From contig JAUNGT010000017.1 in NCBI GenBank assembly GCA_030524455.1, positions 18,144 to 60,483 on the forward strand: DNA of 42,340 bases, written 5' to 3'. The notes below the pieces were generated by a model. That model was not told where the DNA came from and searched no databases. It saw only the letters and a list, made by a program, of their open reading frames with translations. Of the stretch, positions 8,810-16,192 are shown in pieces. This stretch comes from Eubacteriales bacterium (GTDB taxonomy: Bacteria; Bacillota; Clostridia; Lachnospirales; Lachnospiraceae). The position numbers and the translations under genes are program-made. How positions within the stretch are numbered: the stretch's first letter is position 1; every line of letters starts with the position of its first letter.

Positions 8810-11338
8810 ATGAAACAGCAGTTTTTACATGAAAACTGGGAAATGCGCCAGATCGGCAGCACGCAGTTTCTGCCGGCTGTCGTGCCGGGCAGTGTCTACG
8901 GGGATCTGCTGGCGAACAAAAAGATGGAGGATCCCTTCTGGAAGGACAATGAGAACGAAGCCTGCGAGCTGATGGAGGAGGATTACGAGTACGTCTCCCA
9001 CTTTGACTGTGAGGCAGGGCTTCTGGACAGCGACCGCGTGGTGCTGCGTTTTGACGGCCTGGACACGGTGGCGGATGTCTACTTAAACGACATCCTGCTG
9101 GGCAGCCCGCTGAGTATGCACCGGGTTTGGGAGTACGATGTGAAGGAAATCCTGCATCAGACCGGGAACGAATTGAAGGTAATCCTGCATTCTCCCAACA
9201 AGTGGATCCGCGAGGCGTTCAAAAAGTGCCGTACCCTGGGCAACGACGATACCTTCGAGGGCTTCGTGCATCTGCGCAAGGCCCACTACATGTTCGGCTG
9301 GGACTGGGGCGCTCACCTGCCGGATGCCGGGATTTTCCGTCCGGTATCCCTGCTGGGCATCGATACGGCCCGGATTGACAGCGTGTATATTCGCCAGACC
9401 CACGAGCGCACCGGGGAAACCGAGCCCGGAACAGTGCGTCCCGTCGTGAAGGCTGTGACGCTCACCCTTCAGGTGGAGCAGGAGCGCTTTGGTCCGCACG
9501 GAAGAAAGGTGAAGAACATCACCGGCGGCCACACCTGCTGTCACTGCGGCAAGGTATTTTCCTATACGGTGGAGATCACCGATCCGGACGGCGCGGTGAC
9601 GCGCTATGAGGATTCTCCCGCGCAGATCCGGATCGATCAGCCCAGGCTCTGGTGGCCCAACGGCTACGGCGATCAGCCTCTTTACAATGTGAAGGTGACG
9701 CTTTACTGCGACGGCAGGGAGCTGGACAGCTGGAGCCGCCGGATCGGCCTGCGCACCATGACCATGCACATCGAGAAGGATCAGTGGGGAGAGTGCTTTG
9801 CGCATCAGGTCAACGGTGTGGATGTGTTCGCCATGGGCGGCGACTATATTCCGGAGGACAATCTGCTGGGCCGTGTGACCCCGGAGACGACCCGGAAGCT
9901 TCTGGAGAAGGCAAAATTTGCAAACTACAACGCGATCCGTGTCTGGGGCGGCGGCTATTATCCCTCCGACTGGTTCTATGACATCTGCGATGAGCTGGGT
10001 CTGATGGTATGGCAGGACTTCATGTTCGCATGCGCGGTTTATGAGCTGACGCCGGAGTTTGAGGCGAATATCCGTCAGGAGTTTATCGAGAATGTCAAGC
10101 GTCTGCGCCATCATGCTTCCCTGGGGCTGTGGTGCGGCAACAACGAGATGGAGCAGTTTGTGTTTGAGAGAAATTCCTGGCTCACCAAGCCCTCCGAGGT
10201 GCGCGACTATTTCCTGATGTTTGAGCGGATCATTCCGGAGGTGGTGCATCAGTACGATCCCCAGACCTTCTACTGGCCGGCAAGCCCCTCCTCGGGCGGC
10301 AGCCTGGACGAGCCCAACGATCCCAACCGTGGCGACGTGCATTACTGGAAGGTGTGGCACGGCAACCGGCCGTTTACGGAGTACCGCAAGTATTTCTTCC
10401 GTTATTTGTCGGAGTTCGGCTTCCAGGCGTTCCCGTCGGTTAAGACCATCGAGGCCTTCACGGACAACCCGGATGACATGAACCCCTTCTCCTATATCAT
10501 GGAGAAGCATGAGCGTCAGTACGGCGCCTGCGGCAAGATTATGGGCTACATGCAGCAGACCTACAAGTATCCGAACAGCTTCCCGACCTTCGTGTATGCC
10601 TCCCAGCTGCTGCAGGCGGACGGCATCCGCTACGCCGTGGAGCATTTCCGGCGCAACCGGGGCCGCTGCATGGGCGCGGTGTACTGGCAGTTAAACGACT
10701 GCTGGCCGGTGATTTCCTGGTCCTCCGTGGATTACTGCGGAAGACTCAAGGCGCTGCACTATTATGCGAAGCGTTTCTTCGCGCCGCTGATGATTTCCTG
10801 CGAGGAGCAGGGTATGATGAGCGCGGAGGCCAACATGAACCGCGAGCATTTTGTATTTGAAAAGTCCATCCGCTTAAATGTGGCGAACGAGACGATGAGC
10901 GATCACGAGGTGACCGTGCGCTGGGCGCTGCGCGATCCGAAGGCGGCTGTGCTGGAGAGCGGGGAACAGACGCTGACGGTGCCCGCCCTGACCAGTGTGT
11001 GGCTGGATAAGGTGGAATTCCCGAACGCGGATATTTTCTCCCACTACGTCAGCTACGAGCTGATAAGCAAGGGACAGGTGATCTCTGCGGGAACGGTGAA
11101 CTTCTCTTATCCGAAGTACTTTAAGTACGAGGATCCCCAGCTGACCTGCCGCGTGGAGAAAGACGAGCTTGTGGTGTCGGCGAAGGCCTACGCAAAGAGC
11201 GTGGAAATCCTGAACGAGAATGAGGATCTTGTGCTCTCCGACAATTACTTTGATTTAAATGCGGACGAAAAGCGTGTGAAGGTGCTCTCCGGAAGCACGG
11301 ACAAGCTTCGCCTGCGCAGCGTGTATGATATCAGATAA
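8810..11338 (+). CDS. Glycoside hydrolase family 2, beta-mannosidase-like
   Basis: An 842-residue GH2 enzyme of beta-mannosidase type. The jelly-roll sugar-binding domain (about 1-185) has the typical start with VPGSVYGDLL and the block FGWDWGAHLPDAGI. An immunoglobulin-like domain follows, then the TIM barrel with acid/base Glu446 in WCGNNEMEQF and nucleophile Glu535 in YLSEFGFQAFPS. C-terminal beta domains reach 842. It has no signal peptide and is the last gene of the operon, 27 bases after GH20, with AAAGGAGCAAG upstream. Beta-mannosidases act on Man-beta-1,4-GlcNAc of N-glycans or on mannan oligomers, which suits a host-glycan cluster. One oddity is a Cys-rich piece, HTCCHCGK, around residues 240-247 in the Ig-like domain, which resembles a metal-binding knuckle. 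Confidence 0.93.
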   Translation: MKQQFLHENWEMRQIGSTQFLPAVVPGSVYGDLLANKKMEDPFWKDNENEACELMEEDYEYVSHFDCEAGLLDSDRVVLRFDGLDTVADVYLNDILLGSPLSMHRVWEYDVKEILHQTGNELKVILHSPNKWIREAFKKCRTLGNDDTFEGFVHLRKAHYMFGWDWGAHLPDAGIFRPVSLLGIDTARIDSVYIRQTHERTGETEPGTVRPVVKAVTLTLQVEQERFGPHGRKVKNITGGHTCCHCGKVFSYTVEITDPDGAVTRYEDSPAQIRIDQPRLWWPNGYGDQPLYNVKVTLYCDGRELDSWSRRIGLRTMTMHIEKDQWGECFAHQVNGVDVFAMGGDYIPEDNLLGRVTPETTRKLLEKAKFANYNAIRVWGGGYYPSDWFYDICDELGLMVWQDFMFACAVYELTPEFEANIRQEFIENVKRLRHHASLGLWCGNNEMEQFVFERNSWLTKPSEVRDYFLMFERIIPEVVHQYDPQTFYWPASPSSGGSLDEPNDPNRGDVHYWKVWHGNRPFTEYRKYFFRYLSEFGFQAFPSVKTIEAFTDNPDDMNPFSYIMEKHERQYGACGKIMGYMQQTYKYPNSFPTFVYASQLLQADGIRYAVEHFRRNRGRCMGAVYWQLNDCWPVISWSSVDYCGRLKALHYYAKRFFAPLMISCEEQGMMSAEANMNREHFVFEKSIRLNVANETMSDHEVTVRWALRDPKAAVLESGEQTLTVPALTSVWLDKVEFPNADIFSHYVSYELISKGQVISAGTVNFSYPKYFKYEDPQLTCRVEKDELVVSAKAYAKSVEILNENEDLVLSDNYFDLNADEKRVKVLSGSTDKLRLRSVYDIR

Positions 11339-11340
11339 GA

Positions 11341-11397
11341 ACCCGGAAGCCGGGTAAAATGGGCCCAAATCCGTACCAATGCGGATTTGGGCCCAAA
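11341..11397 (+). terminator. Double hairpin at the end of the glycosidase operon
   Basis: Directly after the GH2 stop come a small hairpin, ACCCGG-AAG-CCGGGT (11341-11355), and a perfect 14-bp stem, TGGGCCCAAATCCG with CGGATTTGGGCCCA (about 11360-11397). Neither is followed by a clear T-tract, so it may be a processing or stabilising hairpin, or a weak terminator, rather than a classic Rho-independent site. Confidence 0.5.
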
Positions 11398-11462
11398 CAG
11401 TCTGGACGGGCGGGGAAGGAAATGCTATACTTCATTTTAACGACAGCATGGAGGGCAGAAAA

Positions 11463-13364
11463 ATGTTATTTCACAGGAAGAGGGAGGCTTCTGCGGAGGG
11501 CGCAGAAACCGCAGGGGCAGCGCAGGAGCCTGTCCCGGAAAAGAAACGGAAGAAACGGCTCCGCTGGGCGCAGCGGCGGGCCGTGCCGGAGGAGGGGCTG
11601 GAGCGCTTCCAGGAGTATCTGGAGACCTATTCAAAGAACCGGAACCACCCGGTGAAGATTCTGTGCAGCTTTTATCAGGGAAAGCAGGCAAAGCTTGCCA
11701 AAAGCGCCTTCTTTTTGGTGCTGCAGCGCTCGCCGGTATGGGTGATCCCGATCGTGACCAGCAATATCATCAATGCGGCCACCACAAGGGGAGCGGACGC
11801 GGTGGAGGTGATCCTGTTTAATCTGCTGGTCGCCATTTTGTTTATCATCCAGAATGCGGGCAGCAACTACATGGCGACCAAGGAATACGCCAGCGTGAAC
11901 CGGAGTATTGAGGGATCGCTGCGAAACGCCATGGTGCGCAAGCTCCAGCAGCTTTCCATCATGTTCCACAAGGAGGTGCAGTCGGGGCGGCTCCAGTCCA
12001 AGATTATGCGGGATGTGGAGAACGTGACGGAGCTGTTAAACCAGGTGTTTAAAACGCTGTTTTTCTTTGCTCTGGACATCTCGGTGGTGATTGTGATTAC
12101 GCTTCGCAAAAGCCCGGTGGTGTTTTTGTTCTTCATCGTGGTGGTGCCCTTTGCGGTGCTGACCATGCGGGCCTTCCGGAAGCCGGTGAATGAGAAAAAC
12201 CGGGAATTCCGCAGCGAGATGGAGCACACTCAGGGAGCGGTGGCGGAGATGCTGGAGATGATTCCGGTGGCCCGGGCCCATGGCCTTCAGGAGGTGGAGA
12301 TCGGCAAGATGAACACCTACCTAAACCGGATCGTGAACCGGGGCTACAACCTGGATCTGATCAACGCTCTTTTCGGCGCGGTCAACTGGGTGGTTTTCCA
12401 GGCCTTTCAGGTGATCTGCCTGGCCTTCACCGGCTACCTGGCCGTGAAGGGGAAGATCAGCGTGGGTGAGGTGGTGCTTTACCAGACTTACTTCGGCTCC
12501 CTGGTGAGCCAGATTTCCACACTGGTCAACATTTATCCGCAGATCAGCAAGGGGCTGGAATCCGTCAAGTCCATCGGCGACATCATGGGGGAGACCCAGG
12601 TGGAGGAGAATCATTCCATCGTGCCGCTGGGGACGCTGAAGGGGGCCGTGCGGTTTGTGAATGTGGACTTTAAGTATCCCGGCAGCGAGAAGTGGATCCT
12701 GAACGATTTTTCCCTGGATGTAAAGCCCGGGGAGAGCATCGCCTTTGTGGGCGAATCGGGGGCGGGCAAGTCCACTGTCCTCAACCTGCTGATCGGCTTT
12801 ATTCCGCCGGTCAACGGTAAGATCCTGATCGACGGCATCAACATGGTGAACCTGGATCTCAACGAGTACCGGCACCAGATTGCGGTGGTGCCCCAGAATA
12901 CGATCCTGTTTTCCGGCACGATCCTGGATAATATCGCTTACGGACTGCAGGATGTTTCCGAGGAGGCCGTGATGGAGGTGATCCGGGAGGTGGGGCTGGA
13001 GGACATGGTTGCCAAGCTGCCCCAGGGCGTGTACACGCAGCTTGGCGAGCACGGCGACAAGCTTTCCGGCGGGCAGCGGCAGCGGATTTCCATCGCCAGG
13101 GCGCTGATCCGCAGGCCCAAGATTATCGTGTTCGACGAGGCCACCAGCGCGCTGGATTCCGCCTCCGAGAAAAAGGTGCAGGAGGCCACCAACCGGATGA
13201 TGGAAAAATGCACCACCTTCCTGGTGGCCCACAGGCTTTCCACCATCCGCAATGCGGACCGGATCGTCGCCATGAAGGAGGGCCGGATCGTGGAGGTGGG
13301 CAGCTATGAGGAGCTGATGGAAAAGAAGGGATATTTTTACGAGTTAAAAGCGCTGCAGGCATAA
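11463..13364 (+). CDS. ABC half-transporter, fused membrane and ATPase domains
   Basis: A 633-residue membrane ABC protein expected to work as a dimer. After a charged, cytoplasmic N-terminal extension of about 70 residues (rich in Lys/Arg, KKRKKRLRWAQRR) come about six membrane helices (about 85-340). The nucleotide-binding domain holds Walker A GESGAGKST (Lys436), signature LSGGQRQR, Walker B IVFDEAT (Asp558, Glu559) and switch His590. The ATG at 11463 is preferred over ATGs at 11379 and 11448 because GGAGG lies 8 bases upstream. The type I fold is shared by many exporters and by transporters found next to glycosidase genes in Clostridia. The substrate is unknown; transport linked to the neighbouring glycosidases is only an inference. 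A small membrane protein gene follows after 32 bases. Confidence 0.88.
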   Translation: MLFHRKREASAEGAETAGAAQEPVPEKKRKKRLRWAQRRAVPEEGLERFQEYLETYSKNRNHPVKILCSFYQGKQAKLAKSAFFLVLQRSPVWVIPIVTSNIINAATTRGADAVEVILFNLLVAILFIIQNAGSNYMATKEYASVNRSIEGSLRNAMVRKLQQLSIMFHKEVQSGRLQSKIMRDVENVTELLNQVFKTLFFFALDISVVIVITLRKSPVVFLFFIVVVPFAVLTMRAFRKPVNEKNREFRSEMEHTQGAVAEMLEMIPVARAHGLQEVEIGKMNTYLNRIVNRGYNLDLINALFGAVNWVVFQAFQVICLAFTGYLAVKGKISVGEVVLYQTYFGSLVSQISTLVNIYPQISKGLESVKSIGDIMGETQVEENHSIVPLGTLKGAVRFVNVDFKYPGSEKWILNDFSLDVKPGESIAFVGESGAGKSTVLNLLIGFIPPVNGKILIDGINMVNLDLNEYRHQIAVVPQNTILFSGTILDNIAYGLQDVSEEAVMEVIREVGLEDMVAKLPQGVYTQLGEHGDKLSGGQRQRISIARALIRRPKIIVFDEATSALDSASEKKVQEATNRMMEKCTTFLVAHRLSTIRNADRIVAMKEGRIVEVGSYEELMEKKGYFYELKALQA

Positions 13365-13396
13365 GCCGGCGGCGGGAAATGCGAGGAGACAGGGAA

Positions 13397-13792
13397 ATGG
13401 ATAAGGCGAACGGAAAGAGGCTTGCGTGGATTGCAGGAGGAGCGGCGGTGCTGTTTTTTGCGGTGCCCTTCCTTCTCTCCCGGCTGCCGGAGCAGGTTTA
13501 CAGCATCGGTATGCTGGTGATGATGTTTTTGGTCAATCAGATTTATATGGCGGTGGTGGGCTGGCATGCCAACAATATGGGGAAAATCGGCGTCTATGTG
13601 CCTCTGGCGGCAGTGGCGCTGTATCTGGTGTCCGAGCTGGTGCTCTACGGCGGGATCGGCTGGGCCATGGAGATCAATTACCTGGAGGCGGGCTACATCG
13701 TGTATTTTTTGCGCAAGCTTCTGCTCCGCCGTCAGAAGCAGCAGGAGCAGAAGGACCGGACCTCCTTCCCGAAGGGGATGGGGAGGAAGTAA
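13397..13792 (+). CDS. Small integral membrane protein, unknown function
   Basis: A 131-residue protein with three clear membrane helices (about 9-28, 34-56 and 64-86), a possible fourth (89-106), and a strongly basic, Gln/Lys/Arg-rich tail from 106 onward that should lie in the cytoplasm. The ATG at 13397 has GAGGAGACAGG upstream; the ATG at 13379 has no such site. It follows the ABC transporter by 32 bases and is likely co-transcribed. I do not recognise the family. Its length and composition would suit an accessory subunit of the transporter, but nothing in the sequence proves that. Confidence 0.7.
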   Translation: MDKANGKRLAWIAGGAAVLFFAVPFLLSRLPEQVYSIGMLVMMFLVNQIYMAVVGWHANNMGKIGVYVPLAAVALYLVSELVLYGGIGWAMEINYLEAGYIVYFLRKLLLRRQKQQEQKDRTSFPKGMGRK

Positions 13793-13820
13793 AGCGGCCG
13801 GCAAAACGGTTGTATATTTT

Positions 13821-13973
13821 GTAACGATTCAGGACGGCGCATCTTCTTGCCCGGCAAAGCCGGACAAGAAGCATCGGAGATTCATCCGATGTGAAAATAA
13901 GGTCCAAAATGGTCTTACAAGCGAGCTTGACGCCCATTTTGGGCCTTATTTTCCCGCCGTCCTGAACAGTTAC
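13821..13973. repeat. Palindromic element A (cloverleaf-like, terminal inverted repeats)
   Basis: Terminal arms of 19 bp, GTAACGATTCAGGACGGCG (13821-13839) and the reverse complement of GTAACTGTTCAGGACGGCG (13955-13973), differ at two positions. Inside are three further hairpins: CTTCTTG-CCGGC/GCCGG-CAAGAAG (13843-13871), CATCGGA/TCCGATG (13872-13891) and AAAATAAGG/CCTTATTTT (about 13894-13953). It lies between the convergent ends of the small membrane protein and the SDR gene, where it may also stop transcription from both sides. Its right end (CCTGAACAGTTAC) is related to the terminus of element B. Confidence 0.75.
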
Positions 13974-13979
13974 TGTATT

Positions 13980-14732
13980 TTATAGGAAGCCGCCGTCCAG
14001 CGTGATGATCTGGCCGGTCAGATAGGTGGGGGAGTTGGCCAGCGAGAGCGCCAGCTCCCCTACCTCGTCCGGGCGTCCCAGGCGGTCGGCCGGGATTTCC
14101 TGTATCAGGGCCTGTATTTCCTCCTCGGAGAAGCAGCGGTTCATGTCGGTGTCGATGACGCCGCAGGCGATGGCGTTTACCGGGACGCCGCTGGGGGCCA
14201 GCTCCTTGGCCAGCGCCCGGGTCAGGCTGTTTAATGCCCCTTTGGAGGCGGAGTAGGCGGCCTCCATGGAAGCGCCGGCGCTGCCCCAGACGGAGGAAAT
14301 ATTGATGATCCGGCCGGACCGGCGCTGCACCATCAGGGGAACAGCCAGCTTGCAGGTGTAAAAGCAGGCGTCCAGGTTGGTTGCCATGAGCCGTCTCCAC
14401 TGTTTGGGAGTCATGTCGGAGAGCAGGCCGATATGGGAGATGCCGGCGTTGTTGACCAGCACGTCCAGGCTTTTTATGGGCGCAAAGAGGCGCTGTACGG
14501 TCTCGTATTCCCCCAGGTCCCCGCAGAAGGGCTGAGCCAGGATCCCGTGCCGGTCCGCAAGGGAGGCGCAAAGCTGCTGCAGCGTCTTCTCGTTGTTTAA
14601 GCAGGTCAGGATCAGGTCGTAGCCGGCGGCGGCAAAGCGTTCGGCGATGGCGCGGCCGATCCCGCGGGACGCGCCGGTGATCAGCGCCTTGTTGCGGCGC
14701 GCGGGCATTTCGGATGGATCGAAAGCGGACAT
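13980..14732 (-). CDS. Short-chain dehydrogenase/reductase, FabG-like
   Basis: A 250-residue classical SDR that transfers hydride between NAD(P)H and a carbonyl or hydroxyl group. Visible motifs: nucleotide-binding TGASRGIG (19-26), NNAG (94-97), catalytic Ser147, Tyr160 and Lys164 (YSASK), and the C-terminal LTGQIITLDGG typical of FabG-type enzymes. The start has GAGGAGG seven bases upstream on the minus strand and a good promoter further up. It is the only minus-strand gene, divergent from the thioredoxin reductase. It may be a 3-oxoacyl-ACP reductase homologue, but it stands outside any fatty acid gene cluster, so a different oxidoreductase substrate is as likely. Confidence 0.9.
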   Translation of the reverse strand: MSAFDPSEMPARRNKALITGASRGIGRAIAERFAAAGYDLILTCLNNEKTLQQLCASLADRHGILAQPFCGDLGEYETVQRLFAPIKSLDVLVNNAGISHIGLLSDMTPKQWRRLMATNLDACFYTCKLAVPLMVQRRSGRIINISSVWGSAGASMEAAYSASKGALNSLTRALAKELAPSGVPVNAIACGVIDTDMNRCFSEEEIQALIQEIPADRLGRPDEVGELALSLANSPTYLTGQIITLDGGFL

Positions 14733-14795
14733 AAAGCTTCCTCCTCGTGTTTTAACAGAAGTAATTTAAGGTTACGGAGTGAACCGTTACGTTTG

Positions 14796-14824
14796 AGTAT
14801 AGAAGGATCGCGCGGAAAATGCAA
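14796..14824 (-). promoter_or_regulatory. Sigma-A type promoter for the SDR gene
   Basis: Read on the minus strand: -35 TTGCAT (14824-14819), 17-bp spacer, -10 TATACT (14801-14796). Just downstream in the leader the motif GGTTACGGAGTGAACC (GGTT...AACC ends) and the direct repeat GTTAC (14771-14790) could be an operator. The -35 box lies only five bases from the -35 box of the opposite promoter. Confidence 0.7.
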
Positions 14825-14829
14825 GCGGC

Positions 14830-14858
14830 TTGTAAATCGGGTTTGTTTTGTGTATACT
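14830..14858 (+). promoter_or_regulatory. Sigma-A type promoter for thioredoxin reductase
   Basis: -35 TTGTAA (14830-14835), 17-bp spacer, -10 TATACT (14853-14858), with the start codon about 50 bases downstream. It is back to back with the minus-strand promoter. Confidence 0.75.
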
Positions 14859-14909
14859 ACTGCATAACAGCCGGTTTGAACGGTTGCGGATAAGCGGAGG
14901 TGACGTGAA

Positions 14910-15866
14910 ATGTATGATTTGGTAATTATCGGTTCGGGCCCGGCGGGGCTTGGAGCTGCGGTATACGGCAAGCGGGCGGGTCTTAAGACGCTGGTGCTGG
15001 AGAAAAATCCCATGAGCGGGGGACAGGTGCTCAACACCTACGAGGTGGACAATTATCTGGGCCTGCCGGGAATCAACGGTTTCGATATGGGAATGCAGTT
15101 TCGGGACCATGCGGAGAAGCTGGGAGCCGAATTTAAGGAGGCAGAGGTTTTGGGCCTGGAAAAAAGGCCGGACCGCCTGCTGGTGAGGACGTCGGCTGAG
15201 GAGATTGAGACGGCGACGGCCATCATCGCCACCGGCGCGGCCCACAGAAAACTTGGAGCGCCCGGGGAGGAGAGGCTTGCGGGAAAGGGGATTTCCTATT
15301 GTGCTACCTGCGACGGCGCCTTCTTCAAGAAAAAAGTGACGGCGGTCGTGGGCGGCGGCGACGTGGCGGTGGAGGATGCCGTCTTTCTGGCGCGCTTTTG
15401 CCGGAAGGTTTATCTGATCCACCGCAGGGATGAACTGCGGGCGGCGAAAATCCTGCAGGATCAGCTTTTTTCTCTGCCGAACGTGGAGGTGATCTGGAAC
15501 AGTACCGTGGAGGAGATCTGCGGGGAACAGCAGGTGGAGGGGCTTTCTCTGAAGAATAAGCTGACCGGGGAGCGCAGAAGCCTGGAGACGGACGGCGTGT
15601 TTATCGCAGTCGGCATTACACCCAACTCAGAAATTTTCCGGGGAACGGTGGAGACGGACGCAGGCGGCTACATCTGCGCCGGGGAGGACTGCCGCACCAG
15701 CCTGCCCGGGGTTTTTGCGGCGGGAGACGTGCGCACCAAAAAGCTGCGTCAGATTGTGACGGCGGTGGCGGACGGAGCGAACGCAGTCACGTCCGTGCAG
15801 GAGTATATAATAACAGTTCAGCCAGGCGGGAGTGAACGGCCAAAATCGTGCTCGCACGAATTTTGA
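14910..15866 (+). CDS. trxB: Thioredoxin reductase-like flavoprotein with altered C-terminus
   Basis: A 318-residue FAD/NADPH disulfide reductase that should keep thioredoxin or a similar protein reduced. FAD-binding GSGPAG (8-13), redox-active Cys131-Ala-Thr-Cys134, the NADPH-binding GGGDVAVEDA block followed by HRRDELRA, and the second FAD motif FAAGDVRTKKLRQ are all present. GGAGGTGACGTGAA precedes the ATG. Family members normally end a few residues after VQEYI; here that motif is reached at about residue 300 and the frame then reads 18 more residues that are encoded by palindromic element B (from 15811). The core enzyme should be intact; only the tail is new. The name trxB is by family; an alternative low-molecular electron acceptor cannot be excluded. 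Confidence 0.92.
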   Translation: MYDLVIIGSGPAGLGAAVYGKRAGLKTLVLEKNPMSGGQVLNTYEVDNYLGLPGINGFDMGMQFRDHAEKLGAEFKEAEVLGLEKRPDRLLVRTSAEEIETATAIIATGAAHRKLGAPGEERLAGKGISYCATCDGAFFKKKVTAVVGGGDVAVEDAVFLARFCRKVYLIHRRDELRAAKILQDQLFSLPNVEVIWNSTVEEICGEQQVEGLSLKNKLTGERRSLETDGVFIAVGITPNSEIFRGTVETDAGGYICAGEDCRTSLPGVFAAGDVRTKKLRQIVTAVADGANAVTSVQEYIITVQPGGSERPKSCSHEF

Positions 15867-16015
15867 CCGGTTGCTCCCGCCTGAGGGAGCGCCTGATTAT
15901 GAGCAGGAAACGGCGTTCCGCCTTATTCCACAGTCAGCCGCGTAGCGGCGGAAAGCGCGTTATGCGCGAAAGACGAACAAGTTCGGCTTTGCGAATGGCG
16001 CGGGCTGAACTGTTA
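15811..16015. repeat. Palindromic element B (13-bp perfect terminal inverted repeats)
   Basis: Ends are TAACAGTTCAGCC (15811-15823) and GGCTGAACTGTTA (16003-16015), a perfect inverted pair. Inside: GGCGGGAG/CTCCCGCC stem, an inner AAAATcgtgcTCGCACGAATTTT hairpin, and smaller hairpins GCCGCgtaGCGGC, GCGCGTTATGCGCG and GAACaaGTTC. The left 55 bases lie inside the thioredoxin reductase reading frame. No transposase is encoded, so it would have to be moved in trans if mobile. Confidence 0.8.
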
Positions 16016-16094
16016 TTTGTGCATAGTGCCGGAAAGTCATGGAAAATTAACATTTCTGACACAAAAAATGGTTATATTTTCTGGCCTGCAGGAA

Positions 16095-16123
16095 TTGACA
16101 AAAGGAGCAACCGGTGATATAGT
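16095..16123 (+). promoter_or_regulatory. Sigma-A type promoter for the NlpC/P60 hydrolase
   Basis: Near-consensus: -35 TTGACA (16095-16100), 17-bp spacer, -10 TATAGT (16118-16123). It lies about 70 bases before the chosen start codon. Confidence 0.85.
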
Positions 16124-16192
16124 ATTTCCTAGATTTAATAATTCTGTAATAAATGTAACAAACTTTTACTGATGAAAACTTCGAGGAAATCC

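Noticed and set aside
13821..16015. CRISPR or insertion-sequence interpretation of elements A and B
   Set aside because: No regularly spaced repeats with unique spacers and no transposase frame; they are single palindromic units.
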